A stretch of 64,000 nucleotides of DNA, taken from the NCBI GenBank assembly GCA_035496255.1, contig DATJEU010000020.1, positions 1-64,000 on the forward strand, read 5' to 3'. Positions 23,829 through 32,523 of this stretch are shown piece after piece. Below the pieces are notes generated by a model that searched no databases, was not told the DNA's origin, and saw only the letters and a list, made by a program, of their open reading frames with translations. The position numbers were made by a program, and so were the translations under genes. The stretch's first letter is position 1. Every line of letters starts with the position of its first letter. Origin of the DNA: Gp6-AA40 sp035496255. Lineage in GTDB: Bacteria; Acidobacteriota; Vicinamibacteria; Vicinamibacterales; UBA2999.

Positions 23829-26332
23829 TGCGAGCACACATGTTTCGAGGCCGCAGCCTGCTCCAGCTCTCCGCCGTGATCGCGATCGCGGTGGTGCTGG
23901 CCGCGTGTGGCGCCAGCCGGTCCTATCGCAAGGCGGCCAGCGCGTCGCGCGCCGGCGACTGGGACACGGCGGTCGAATACTACCGGCAGGCCGTGCAGCA
24001 GGAGCCGAACCGGCCCGACTACAAGATCGCGCTCGAGCGCGCGATGCTGAGCGCGTCGGCGCAGCACCTCGATAACGCCCGGCTCGCGGAAGCGCGACTG
24101 CAGCTCGATGAAGCGCTCCGCGAATATCGCCGCGCCAGCGAGTTCGATCCGCCGAACCGCCAGTTGGCGACGAAGGTCACCGAACTGGAGCGGCGCATCC
24201 GGGATCAGAACGAGGCCGCGAATCGCGCCAACAGTCCCGGCCAGCAGTTGCGCGAAGCGGCTCGTCGCGCCGGCCCGCAGCCGCTGTTCAACCTGAAGAC
24301 GATCCTGCCGGCGATCCGTCTGTCGGATACCAGTGTCAAGACGATCATCAACGCGATTGGGCAGGCGGGCGGTATCAACGTGCAGTTCGACAACGCCGTG
24401 GCGGATCGCCCGGCGTCGGTCAATCTCGAGAACGTCACGCTCGAAGACGCGCTCAACCAGGTGCTGTTGACCAACCAGTTGTTCTTCAAGGTGCTGAACC
24501 CGCGCACGATCCTGGTGGCGCCCGACACGCTGCAGAAACGCCAGCAGTACGAAGATCAAGTCATCCGCACGTTCTACATCGAGAACGCGGACGCGACGGA
24601 ACTGTCGCAGATCGTCAACCAGATCGTGCGCATCGGCAACCAGCAGGTGGTGCCGATGGTCACTCCGAACAAGAGCGCCAATTCGATCACGATTCGCGGT
24701 TCAGAGGCGCTGGTCGACATCGCCGAAAAGGTGATCGACGCCAACGACAATCCGCGCGCCGAAATCCTGGTGGACGTGCAGGTGCTGGAGGTGAACCGCC
24801 GGCGGGCCAAGCAGTTTGGTCTCGATCTCGGCAACTATGCGATCAATGCGGCGTTTTCACCTGAGGTCGATCCCCGCGGTACTGGCGCCGCCACCACCAA
24901 CCCCGCCGGTGGAGCGGCGGCCGCGTCGTCCTCGACCGATCTCACGTCACGGCCGTTCAACCTGAACACGATCACGCGCGGCGTGAGCACCGCGGACTTC
25001 TACGCGGCCGTGCCGAGCGCCGTCGTCCGGTTCCTGGCGAGCGATTCGGAAACGAAGGTGATCGCCAAGCCGCAGTTGCGCGGCGCCGAGGGCGCCACCC
25101 TGACGCTGAACCTGGGCGAAAAAATCCCGGTGCCGTCGACGACGTTCACGCCGCTGGCGACCGGCGGCGCCAATTTCAACCCGTTGACGTCGTACCAATA
25201 TCAGGACGTCGGCGTGAACCTCGAGATGAAGCCGCGCGTGACGATCAACGGCGACATCATTCTCGATCTCACCGTCGACAACAGCGCGCTCGGCGCGAAC
25301 ATCGTCGTCGCGGGGCAGAGCCTGCCGTCGTTCACGCAGCGCAAGGTGAAGACGACGCTGCGGCTGCACGACGGCGAGTCGAACCTGCTGGCCGGCCTGC
25401 TCAGCGAGACCGATCGCAAGTCGATGACCGGGTTCCCTGGCCTGCTCCACCTGCCGATTCTCAGCCAGTTGTTTGCGTCCAACGATCGCGAGGTCGATCA
25501 GACCGACATCGTGATGCTGCTGACGCCGCACATCGTGCGGACGCAGGAGCTCACCGCGCAGGATCTGAGTCCGATTTACGTCGGCACCTACAACAACATG
25601 TCGATCAACGGCGCGCCGCCGCTGATTGTGGCGCCGGAACCGGACAACGCGAATGCCGCGGCACCGGCTGCCGGCGCTCCGGCCGCCGCTGGCGCTGCTG
25701 CGCCGACGACTCCGGGTGCGGCAGTATCGATCGCGCCGCCGGGCAGTGGTCCGGTGCCAGGTACGACGACGCTGCAGCCGGCACCTGCCGCTGGTGCGGC
25801 CACGTCTTCCGGTGCGGCACCACCAACGTTGCCGCAGGCTCCGGGAACACAACCGGCAACACCGCAAGCGGCCTCTGCACCGGCAGCGACTCCGCCTGCG
25901 GCCGCCGCCCCTGCGGGCGGACAGGTCCTGATCTCGCCGCCTGGAAACGAGTTCCGCGCTGGTGGGGGACCGTACACGGTGCCGCTGTCGATTCAGAATG
26001 CGTCGCGGCTGTCGAGTATCTCGCTGACGATCACCTACAACCCGGCGGCGTTGCGGCTGCGCATGGTGCAGGAAGGCAGCTTCATGCGCACGGGCGGTGT
26101 CAACGCGACCTTCACCCAGCAGGCCGACGCGTCGTCGGGACGCATCGACATCGCGATCGTGCGCACGGGTGATTCAACAGGTGTCACCGGCACCGGTCTA
26201 TTGGCGGCGCTGCTGTTCGACGCGACGACGCCGGGCACCGCGAATTTCACGGTGACCGGCACGGCGACGACGCCGGGAGGCACGCCGGTGACGTTGCAGT
26301 TCGGTCCAGCCGCGACGGTGACTGTGCGGTAA
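23825..26332 (+). CDS. gspD: GspD/PilQ-type secretin with N-terminal TPR and C-terminal cohesin-like domain
   Basis: The 835-residue outer-membrane channel begins with a lipoprotein-like signal (VVLAACGAS). TPR-like helices (residues 35-135, DWDTAVEYYRQAVQQEPNRP) and an STN/N0 domain (TIINAIGQAGGINVQFDNAV) follow, then N1 and the secretin core with VPLP-like and VGVNLEMKPRVTI motifs, to about residue 590 (DIVMLLTPHIVRTQEL). After an Ala/Pro linker comes a beta-sandwich from about 700: VLISPPGNEFRAGGGPYTVP and SISLTITYNPAALRLRM. That matches the cohesin-like fold seen in some acidobacterial secretins. It likely forms the outer-membrane gate of this system. Confidence 0.93.
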   Translation: MMRAHMFRGRSLLQLSAVIAIAVVLAACGASRSYRKAASASRAGDWDTAVEYYRQAVQQEPNRPDYKIALERAMLSASAQHLDNARLAEARLQLDEALREYRRASEFDPPNRQLATKVTELERRIRDQNEAANRANSPGQQLREAARRAGPQPLFNLKTILPAIRLSDTSVKTIINAIGQAGGINVQFDNAVADRPASVNLENVTLEDALNQVLLTNQLFFKVLNPRTILVAPDTLQKRQQYEDQVIRTFYIENADATELSQIVNQIVRIGNQQVVPMVTPNKSANSITIRGSEALVDIAEKVIDANDNPRAEILVDVQVLEVNRRRAKQFGLDLGNYAINAAFSPEVDPRGTGAATTNPAGGAAAASSSTDLTSRPFNLNTITRGVSTADFYAAVPSAVVRFLASDSETKVIAKPQLRGAEGATLTLNLGEKIPVPSTTFTPLATGGANFNPLTSYQYQDVGVNLEMKPRVTINGDIILDLTVDNSALGANIVVAGQSLPSFTQRKVKTTLRLHDGESNLLAGLLSETDRKSMTGFPGLLHLPILSQLFASNDREVDQTDIVMLLTPHIVRTQELTAQDLSPIYVGTYNNMSINGAPPLIVAPEPDNANAAAPAAGAPAAAGAAAPTTPGAAVSIAPPGSGPVPGTTTLQPAPAAGAATSSGAAPPTLPQAPGTQPATPQAASAPAATPPAAAAPAGGQVLISPPGNEFRAGGGPYTVPLSIQNASRLSSISLTITYNPAALRLRMVQEGSFMRTGGVNATFTQQADASSGRIDIAIVRTGDSTGVTGTGLLAALLFDATTPGTANFTVTGTATTPGGTPVTLQFGPAATVTVR

Positions 26333-26339
26333 GTGGCGT

Positions 26340-26807
26340 ATGCGCGGGCAGAAGGGCTACACGTTCGTCGAAGTCATTGTCGTGACGGCGATTCTTGCCA
26401 TCCTGGCGACGGTGGTGATGCCGCTTGCCCAGGTGACGGTCCAGCGCCAGCGCGAGATCGAACTGCACCGCGATTTGCGTGAAATGCGAACGGCCATCGA
26501 CAAGTTCAACGACGCCCTCTTGACCGGGCAGATTGCGGCATCGAGTCTCGAGCCGGGCAACGAAGGCTATCCGCCCGACCTCGACACGCTCGTCGACGGG
26601 GTGCCGGCGGCGAACGATGCAACCGGCCGGAAACTGAAGTTCCTGCGGCGGATCCCGATCGATCCGATGACCAAGAGCACGGATTGGGGCCTGCGCGGGT
26701 ATCAGGACAAGCCGGATTCCACGAGCTGGAACGGCAAGAACGTGTACGACGTGTACTCGAAGAGCCAGGCGACGGCGCTCGACGGCACGAAGTACAAGGA
26801 CTGGTAA
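26340..26807 (+). CDS. GspG-like pseudopilin 1
   Basis: The 155-residue protein has a prepilin signal with cleavage after the glycine in RGQKG, giving mature YTFVEVIVVTAILAIL with the conserved Glu at mature position 5. A long N-terminal helix (residues 10-60) is followed by a small domain with PIDPMTKSTDWGLRGYQDK, close to major pseudopilins. The TAA shares its last base with the ATG of the second pseudopilin. Confidence 0.9.
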   Translation: MRGQKGYTFVEVIVVTAILAILATVVMPLAQVTVQRQREIELHRDLREMRTAIDKFNDALLTGQIAASSLEPGNEGYPPDLDTLVDGVPAANDATGRKLKFLRRIPIDPMTKSTDWGLRGYQDKPDSTSWNGKNVYDVYSKSQATALDGTKYKDW

Positions 26808-27268
26808 TGCGGCGCGTAATCAGGCTCAACGTGTTCACGCACGCGTTACGCAGAGGCCGACCTTCAGGTCGGCCGATGGGCCTGCGCGAAGGCGGCTTCA
26901 CGCTGATCGAGCTCATGATCGTGATGGTGATCATCACGATTCTGGCGGGCATTGGTCTGGCGGTGTACGGCAACAGCGTGGCGCACTCGAGAGAAGCCGT
27001 GCTTCGCCAGAACCTGTACGGCATGCGTGAGGCCATCGATCAGTACTACGCCGATAAGAACAAGTACCCGGCGACGCTGGAATCGCTGGTCGAGGACCAC
27101 TACATCCGTGAGGTTCCCAAGGATCCGTTCACGAACTCGAGCCAGACGTGGCAGACGGTCCTGTCCGATCCCGAACCCGGCAATCCCTCGGCCGAAGTCG
27201 GCATTTACAACGTGAAGAGCGGCGCCGAAGGCACCGGCCTCGATGGCACGCCTTACTCAGAGTGGTGA
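26807..27268 (+). CDS. GspG-like pseudopilin 2
   Basis: The 153-residue product has an unusually long N-terminal leader (MRRVIRLNVFTHALRRGR...) before EGG and the mature FTLIELMIVMVIITILAGIG, with Glu5 present. The globular part includes KDPFTNSSQTWQ and is GspG-like. AAGGA six bases upstream supports the ATG at 26807; a second ATG at 26876 would give a normal-length leader. A 20-bp palindrome, GGCCGACCT-TC-AGGTCGGCC (26855-26874), lies between the two, so the longer leader may be a repeat insertion. Confidence 0.88.
   Translation: MRRVIRLNVFTHALRRGRPSGRPMGLREGGFTLIELMIVMVIITILAGIGLAVYGNSVAHSREAVLRQNLYGMREAIDQYYADKNKYPATLESLVEDHYIREVPKDPFTNSSQTWQTVLSDPEPGNPSAEVGIYNVKSGAEGTGLDGTPYSEW
26855..26874. 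repeat. 20-bp interspersed palindrome, copy 1
   Basis: GGCCGACCT-TC-AGGTCGGCC has perfect 9-bp arms and the same TC centre as the copy at 41550. Here it lies within or just before the second pseudopilin gene. Confidence 0.6.
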
Positions 27269-27294
27269 TTAGCGACATGCTCAGAGGTAACCCC

Positions 27295-28533
27295 ATGCGG
27301 CTTCTCGGAGCGCTGCTGGCAATTGCGGTGATCACCGCCGCCTGCGACAAGGCGCAGTTGCTGGCACCGACGAATTCGACCATTTCCGTCTCGGCGGCAA
27401 GCCGGACGCTGGCGCTTGGCGGCAGCACGGAAATCACCGCCGTCGTGATCGAGCAGGCGGGCACGCAGGTGCAGAACGGCACGACCGTCCGCTTCACGAC
27501 GAGCCTTGGACGTGTGGACCCGGTGGAAGCGCAGACGCGCAATGGCGTGGCCACGACCACGTTCTTCGCCGGCGACACATCGGGCCTGGCCGAAGTGCGG
27601 GCGCTGTCAGGAGGCGCCGGGGCTGGCGCTTCGACGTCCACGACCACGACGACGACCGGCGGGACCGGCACCGCGAGTGCGGGTAACGTCGTGCAGATTA
27701 CCGTCGGCGCCGCCGCCGCGAACACCGTCACCGTGTCGGCATCGCCAGGCACGATCGGATCGTTTGGCGGCACCTCGACGATCACCGCGCTGGTCTTCGA
27801 CGCCAGCGGCAACCGTCTGACGAACGTGCCGGTCTCGTTCAGCACCACCGCCGGCAGCCTCTCCGCGTCCGCCGTGAACACCGATGCGAACGGCGAAGCC
27901 AACGTGACCCTGACGACCGATCGCACGGCCACCGTCACCGCCGCGTCAGGTGGCAAGTCGGCGACGGTCGCTGTGACGGCGGCCACCGCGAACAGCCTGT
28001 CGATCACGCTCGCGCCGAATCCGGGCACGGTGGGGAACGCAGTGACCGCGACCGTGACGCCGACCATCGGTGCCAACAACGCACCGCCGCGCGTCACCAT
28101 CAACTGGGGTGACGGCAGCTCCGCGCAGGATCTGGGAACGCTTGCCGGCTCGCGCACGGTCACCCACGTGTATGCGACGACCGGAGTCTTCACGGTCACC
28201 GGGCAGGCCACGACCGGCACGGAGACCGCTGAGACATCGGTGGCGGAAACGATCAATCCGGCTGGTGGTGTGAGCGTCAGTGCCAACCCGACCAGCGGGA
28301 CGACGGCGACGTCGTTCTCGTTCACGATCACGCCGGCGACAAACGGTGTGACGCCGCAGAATGTGTCCGTCGATTTCGGCGACGGCACGAGTGCGCTCAG
28401 CCTTGGCGCGATCACATCGTCGACGACGGTCACGCACACGTACTCATCGACCGGCACGAAGTCGGTGGTCGTGACCCAGACCAACACCAACGGCGGCACA
28501 AGCACAGGGGCGGTCGTCGTCACGGTGTCGTAA
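27295..28533 (+). CDS. Ig-fold lipoprotein encoded inside the secretion operon
   Basis: The 412-residue protein begins MRLLGALLAIAVITAACDKA, a lipoprotein signal with lipobox ITAAC. Invasin/Big_1-like domains follow, ALGGSTEITAVVIEQAG ... GVATTTFFAGDTSG and GSFGGTSTITALVFDASGNR ... ANVTLTTDRTATVT. Two PKD-like segments come next, VTINWGDGSSAQDL and SVDFGDGTSALSL, each followed by TVTHxY. A Thr-rich spacer lies at about residues 110-130. The ATG at 27295 has AGAGGT upstream and gives a clean signal; an ATG six codons earlier is possible. The stop shares a base with the last pseudopilin start, so it is part of the operon. It may be a surface substrate or a secretin-associated protein. Confidence 0.82.
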   Translation: MRLLGALLAIAVITAACDKAQLLAPTNSTISVSAASRTLALGGSTEITAVVIEQAGTQVQNGTTVRFTTSLGRVDPVEAQTRNGVATTTFFAGDTSGLAEVRALSGGAGAGASTSTTTTTTGGTGTASAGNVVQITVGAAAANTVTVSASPGTIGSFGGTSTITALVFDASGNRLTNVPVSFSTTAGSLSASAVNTDANGEANVTLTTDRTATVTAASGGKSATVAVTAATANSLSITLAPNPGTVGNAVTATVTPTIGANNAPPRVTINWGDGSSAQDLGTLAGSRTVTHVYATTGVFTVTGQATTGTETAETSVAETINPAGGVSVSANPTSGTTATSFSFTITPATNGVTPQNVSVDFGDGTSALSLGAITSSTTVTHTYSSTGTKSVVVTQTNTNGGTSTGAVVVTVS

Positions 28534-29345
28534 TGCCGTCCACCGCTCCTCGCCTGGTCAGCGAGGAGCGCGGCTACCTGATGGTCGCGCTCCTCGTCGC
28601 CATGTCGATCATGGCGATCACGATGACGGCCATCCTGCCGGCGTGGAGCACGATGGCGCGGCGCGAGCGCGAGGCGGAACTGGTGTTTCGCGGCGAGCAG
28701 TACGCCCGCGCCATCAGGCTCTTTCAACAGAAGTTCGGCGGCGCCTTCCCGCCGAACGTCGACGCACTGGTCGATGAGCGCGTGCTGCGCAAGAAGTACA
28801 AAGACCCGATCACCAACGACGATTTCCAACCGATTGCCGTCGGCGACGCGACGGCCGGCCCGAGCGCGCAGAACCCGTTCGCGCCGACCGGTACAGGAAC
28901 CGGTCGCGCATCGACGCCCGGGACTGGTCGCGGGACGCCGGCATCAGCAACGCCGGGACGTCAGACACCGGCGCCGCCGCAGCCGTCGCCGGCCGGTCAG
29001 CGCGCGGGCGGGTTCGGGACAGGGCAAACGCAGGGCGGGCGACCTGGAGGTGCGGGCCTGTCTGGTTCCGGCACCGGGATCATGGGCGTGACCAGCAAGA
29101 GCGAGGCGCCGTCGCTGCGGATCTACAAGGGCGGCGATCACTACAATCAGTGGCTGTTCATCGCCACGCAGGCACAGACGCAGGCCGGCGGTCGCGGCGC
29201 GCAGACACCTGGGCAAGGCACGCGCGGCGGAGCGCCCGGTCCCACCGGCAGGCCAGGCGGCGTCGGACCTCGCGGCAGCTCACCATTCGGCGGTGGGAGC
29301 GGTCCTGGTGGCGGCGCACCGGGCCCTGGCCGCGGGCGTTTCTAA
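28533..29345 (+). CDS. Atypical pseudopilin-like protein with Gly/Pro/Gln-rich tail
   Basis: The first 110 of 270 residues resemble a pseudopilin: a prepilin-like ERG-YLMVALLVAMSIMAITMTAI segment, a continuing helix and FGGAFPPNVDALVDERVLRK plus KKYKDPITND. The conserved Glu at mature position 5 is absent. The second half is low-complexity, rich in Gly, Pro, Thr, Gln and Arg, with a short ordered island (EAPSLRIYKGGDHYNQWLF). It ends the operon and overlaps the preceding lipoprotein by one base. A minor pseudopilin role is inferred. Confidence 0.75.
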   Translation: MPSTAPRLVSEERGYLMVALLVAMSIMAITMTAILPAWSTMARREREAELVFRGEQYARAIRLFQQKFGGAFPPNVDALVDERVLRKKYKDPITNDDFQPIAVGDATAGPSAQNPFAPTGTGTGRASTPGTGRGTPASATPGRQTPAPPQPSPAGQRAGGFGTGQTQGGRPGGAGLSGSGTGIMGVTSKSEAPSLRIYKGGDHYNQWLFIATQAQTQAGGRGAQTPGQGTRGGAPGPTGRPGGVGPRGSSPFGGGSGPGGGAPGPGRGRF

Positions 29346-29380
29346 CTCAATGCGTAGTTGATCACTGGCCTTCGGCCGGG

Positions 29381-29400
29381 GGCGGGTCGAAGGACTCGCC
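29381..29400. repeat. 20-bp interspersed palindrome, copy 2
   Basis: GGCGGGTC-GAAG-GACTCGCC has one mismatch between its arms. It lies just after the last gene of the secretion operon, preceded by GGCC-TTC-GGCC, and may help end transcription between the convergent genes. Confidence 0.55.
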
Positions 29401-29468
29401 CCTACAGCGTTTGCCCCAGCTCGCCAATGGCCAGAATCAGTTGGGAGTTCTCAGTCGGGCGTTGGGAG

Positions 29469-30518
29469 TTAGCTGAGGCTCACCATCAGAGCGTCGTGAA
29501 ACGCGCGACGCACCTGCTGGATCGCGACGTTCGCGCGCGTGGGATGGACGCGATTGGTCAGCAGCACCGCATAGACGCCACGTTCCGGATCGATCCACAA
29601 CGACGTGCCGGTAAAGCCGGTATGGCCGAAGGCGCGGGCCGACATGCGCGTCCCGCACGATGATGTCGGCAGCATCGTGTCCCACCCGAGCGCACGCGAG
29701 CCGGGAACATCCGCGCGCTTCGTCGTGAACTCGCGGACGGTTTCCGCGCGGAAGGCGCCCTTGCGACCGGACAGCACTTGCAGATAGTGCCGCGCGACGC
29801 TGCCGACGGCGGCGGCGGTTCCGAACAATCCCGCCTGACCGGCGGCACCGCCCAATGCCCACGTGTTCTCGTCGTGCACGTCACCGCGTAAGAGCCGGCC
29901 GCGCCACCAGTCGATTTCTGTCGGCGCGGTGCGCGGCAGCCAGAGCGCAGGCGGATGAAACTGCAGGTCGTCCGCAATCACGAGCTGCGCCTTGAGTGCG
30001 TCGAACCGTTCGACCAGCGAGTGACCGCGCGCGACGATCGCACCCAGAAGCATGAAGCCGAGATCGCTGTAGACCGACTGCGACCGCGGAGCATAGACGA
30101 GCGGCTCGCGGCAGATCGCGCCGATGATCGCGTCGGCCCCCGACATCGTTTCGTAGTAATGGCGATGATCCGGCAGGCCGCTCGTGTGCGACAGCAGATC
30201 GCGAATCGTCACCGGCTCGCGCTCGGCGCCGCGCCATCGATCGATGTGTGCCGCCACCGGATCGTCGAGCGCCATCACGCCCTGTTCGACCAGCCGCATC
30301 AGGAGCGGGGCCGTGGCCAGGACCTTCGTCAGCGACGCGAGATCGAAAACCGTGTCCGTTGCGGCGGCAGGCGATGCGGGGCTGAAGGTGAGATGGCCGA
30401 ACGCCTCGGACCAGAGCGGGTGCGTGGCATCGCCGACGTCGATCGATGCGGCCGGGAAGGCGAGATGCGTCGCTGCGCGGCGAATGACCTCGCGCGCGGC
30501 GGCAAATCGATCGCCCAT
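29469..30518 (-). CDS. Beta-lactamase-fold serine hydrolase, possibly AmiE-like
   Basis: The 349-residue protein shows the class C beta-lactamase/PBP fold: FDLASLTKVLATAPLLMRLV gives the SxxK motif (SLTK), YSDLGFMLLGAI the second motif, and GHTGFTGTSLWIDPERG the HTG near the C-terminus. No signal peptide is seen. In Bacillus the family member AmiE removes peptides from MurNAc and is encoded with murQ. The neighbourhood here (GHL10-like protein, sugar kinase, NagB-like, MurQ) makes a similar role plausible, though esterase or other peptidase activity cannot be excluded. It starts four bases after the next upstream gene. Confidence 0.86.
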   Translation of the reverse strand: MGDRFAAAREVIRRAATHLAFPAASIDVGDATHPLWSEAFGHLTFSPASPAAATDTVFDLASLTKVLATAPLLMRLVEQGVMALDDPVAAHIDRWRGAEREPVTIRDLLSHTSGLPDHRHYYETMSGADAIIGAICREPLVYAPRSQSVYSDLGFMLLGAIVARGHSLVERFDALKAQLVIADDLQFHPPALWLPRTAPTEIDWWRGRLLRGDVHDENTWALGGAAGQAGLFGTAAAVGSVARHYLQVLSGRKGAFRAETVREFTTKRADVPGSRALGWDTMLPTSSCGTRMSARAFGHTGFTGTSLWIDPERGVYAVLLTNRVHPTRANVAIQQVRRAFHDALMVSLS

Positions 30519-30522
30519 CGCT

Positions 30523-31548
30523 TCAGCGTGATTCCGAGCGCGCGGTCGTGTTGACGGATGGTGCGACCAGCGTCAGGTCGGAGAGGATGCGCGTCAGGGA
30601 GCCCGTGCGCAGCGACACCGCATCGACCAGCCGTGAGGTCAGCCACGACCGCCAGTCCTGCAGGTGATCCATGAGGTCGGTATCCGCGGCACCGGAAATG
30701 GCCGCGGCCACTGTCACGTCGGGACGAACCTGCCGGATGGCGGCGCGCACTTTCGAGACCAGATCGGTGACGCGGGATCGCCGGAACATCCGCCACGCGT
30801 CGGGAAATGCGTTCGGATAGGCGAACGGGTCAATCGCCTCGTCTTCGTCGACACGCGCGCGATCGGCGGGCGTGAGCGTCGGTCGCAGTTCGCGCCGGAA
30901 CGCATCGACGGCGCGGCGGCCGTAATCGAAATCGTCTGCGGGATAGCGCGCGGAATCGAGCTCGACCCCGTCCACCGCATATCGCTTCAACACGCTGGTC
31001 ACGTTCGACACCACGAACGCCACCGCGTCGTCGAGCAGCGGCGACAGATAGACGCCGTCGACGTTGTTGGTGCGCGTCCACCGCACCAGCCGCCCGACGT
31101 ATTCGGGGCTGCGGATGTCGAGCGACAGCACTTCCGGCGCGAGGCTGCGCGGCAACATCAGCCAATCCGGATGCTGATACAGGACGTGATCGCGTGATGC
31201 CGGCAGCTCGCCGGCAAGGGCAGCGCGATCGATGTCGATGGCGGCAAACACGCGCAGTTGCCGGTCGCGCGCCTGCTTCAGCAGTGCCGCAAAGTGGTCG
31301 GGGCCGGGGTCGGGATAGAGCGGCACCGGGGCAACGATCGCCGGCATGCCGGCGGCCACGGCGGTGTTGATCGCGCGACGAATGGTGTCGGAGCTGTCGA
31401 GCGCCGACGCAGGTATCCATGCGGCCAGGGTGTCGAGTTCCGCGGCGCGCGCCGGAGTCACGCTGGCGATCACGATCGCCAGGACGATGACGACATGACG
31501 CACGCGCAGGAACGTCACCGACGGACCGAAGACGGCGCCTGAGACCAT
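30523..31548 (-). CDS. GHL10-like exported glycosidase-fold protein
   Basis: The roughly 340-residue protein has a signal peptide (VVIVLAIVIASVTPARA) and a TIM-barrel-like region: AAGMPAIVAPVPLYPDPGPD, LRVFAAIDIDRAAL, HPDWLMLPR, SLDIRSPEYVGRLVRW and NVDGVYLSPLLDD. The pattern of strand ends, and HPDWL followed by a D-x-x-P-E-Y block, is that of the GHL10/DUF187 glycosyl-hydrolase-like family. The start is uncertain: ATG at 31548 is chosen, while 31572, 31614 and a GTG at 31518 are also in frame. It lies head to head with the sugar kinase gene at 31580. Confidence 0.75.
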   Translation of the reverse strand: MVSGAVFGPSVTFLRVRHVVIVLAIVIASVTPARAAELDTLAAWIPASALDSSDTIRRAINTAVAAGMPAIVAPVPLYPDPGPDHFAALLKQARDRQLRVFAAIDIDRAALAGELPASRDHVLYQHPDWLMLPRSLAPEVLSLDIRSPEYVGRLVRWTRTNNVDGVYLSPLLDDAVAFVVSNVTSVLKRYAVDGVELDSARYPADDFDYGRRAVDAFRRELRPTLTPADRARVDEDEAIDPFAYPNAFPDAWRMFRRSRVTDLVSKVRAAIRQVRPDVTVAAAISGAADTDLMDHLQDWRSWLTSRLVDAVSLRTGSLTRILSDLTLVAPSVNTTARSESR

Positions 31549-31579
31549 TGGGGGAAGACCGCACTGTAGCATAAGGAAC

Positions 31580-32518
31580 GTGATGCACGTCCTCGGGATC
31601 GATGCGGGCGGCACAAAAACCGTCTGCCTTCTGGCTGACGAACGCGGACGTGTGCTCGCGGAGGTTCGAGGCGGCGGCGCGAATCTTCAGGCGTCGGGTG
31701 AATTCGAGGTCGAGAAGGTGCTTCACAGCCTGATGGATCAGGCGCTCGGCGACCGCGACCTGCGCCCGGAGGCGATCTGCCTGGGTATCGCCGGCGTCGA
31801 TCGACCCGCCGATGCCGCCATCGTCCGCGGCATCATGCATCGAATCGGCTTCAAGAGCCGGGTTCTCGTGGTCAACGACGCGCTGATCGCGCTCGTGGCG
31901 GCCGTTGGCGACGGTCCCGGGGTCGTCGTCGTTGCCGGTACCGGGTCGATTGCCTACGGCCGTGATGCGCGAGGGCGCGCGGCGCGAGCCGGGGGATGGG
32001 GTTACCTGCTGGGCGACGAGGGCGGTGGGTTCTGGATCGGTCGGGCGGCACTGTCGGCCGTGGTCCGCCAGTCCGACGGCCGCGGTCCGCAGACGCGGCT
32101 CACCGACCTGGTGCTCGCGGCGTTCGAGCTCTCGAGTCCGACCGAACTGATCCACGCCATCTACGACAACGGCCTCCAGCGACGCGCGATCAGTGGCATT
32201 GCAGCAGTTGTGGAACAGGCAGCCGGAGAAGGTGACGCAATTGCGGCAGATATCCTCGATCGCGCCGCGACAGAACTGGCATCCGCGGCCTCGTCGGTCA
32301 TCACGCGTCTCGACATGCGCGGCGACATCTTTCGTATCGTCCTCGCCGGCGGCATCTTTGGCGGAATTCCATCGCTGGTGCCCCAGGTGACCGCCCGCTT
32401 GTCGGAAGTCGCGCCTCGCGCGTCGGTCGAGCGCCTCGCGGTCGAACCGGCCATCGGCGCCGTGCGCCTGGCGCTTGCGGCCGCGTGTGGGCGCGTTGCG
32501 GTTCCCTCCTACATCTGA
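31580..32518 (+). CDS. N-acetylhexosamine kinase, BadF/BadG/BcrA ATPase family
   Basis: The 312-residue protein has the ASKHA phosphate-1 motif (GIDAGGTKTVCLLADERG), phosphate-2 loop VVVVAGTGSIAYGRD and adenosine motif FRIVLAGGIFGG, with GGWGYLLGDEGGGFWIGR in between as in GlcNAc/MurNAc kinases. It would phosphorylate GlcNAc or MurNAc released from peptidoglycan, feeding the NagB-like and MurQ enzymes encoded next. The frame ends at 32518, six bases before the deaminase start. Confidence 0.88.
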   Translation: MMHVLGIDAGGTKTVCLLADERGRVLAEVRGGGANLQASGEFEVEKVLHSLMDQALGDRDLRPEAICLGIAGVDRPADAAIVRGIMHRIGFKSRVLVVNDALIALVAAVGDGPGVVVVAGTGSIAYGRDARGRAARAGGWGYLLGDEGGGFWIGRAALSAVVRQSDGRGPQTRLTDLVLAAFELSSPTELIHAIYDNGLQRRAISGIAAVVEQAAGEGDAIAADILDRAATELASAASSVITRLDMRGDIFRIVLAGGIFGGIPSLVPQVTARLSEVAPRASVERLAVEPAIGAVRLALAAACGRVAVPSYI

Positions 32519-32523
32519 CGCCG

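Noticed and set aside
27129..28829. 566-residue minus-strand frame that looks protein-like (Val/Thr/Pro-rich)
   Set aside because: It mirrors the Thr/Val-rich Ig-fold lipoprotein on the plus strand, which has a signal peptide, ribosome binding site and operon overlaps. The reverse frame has none of these.
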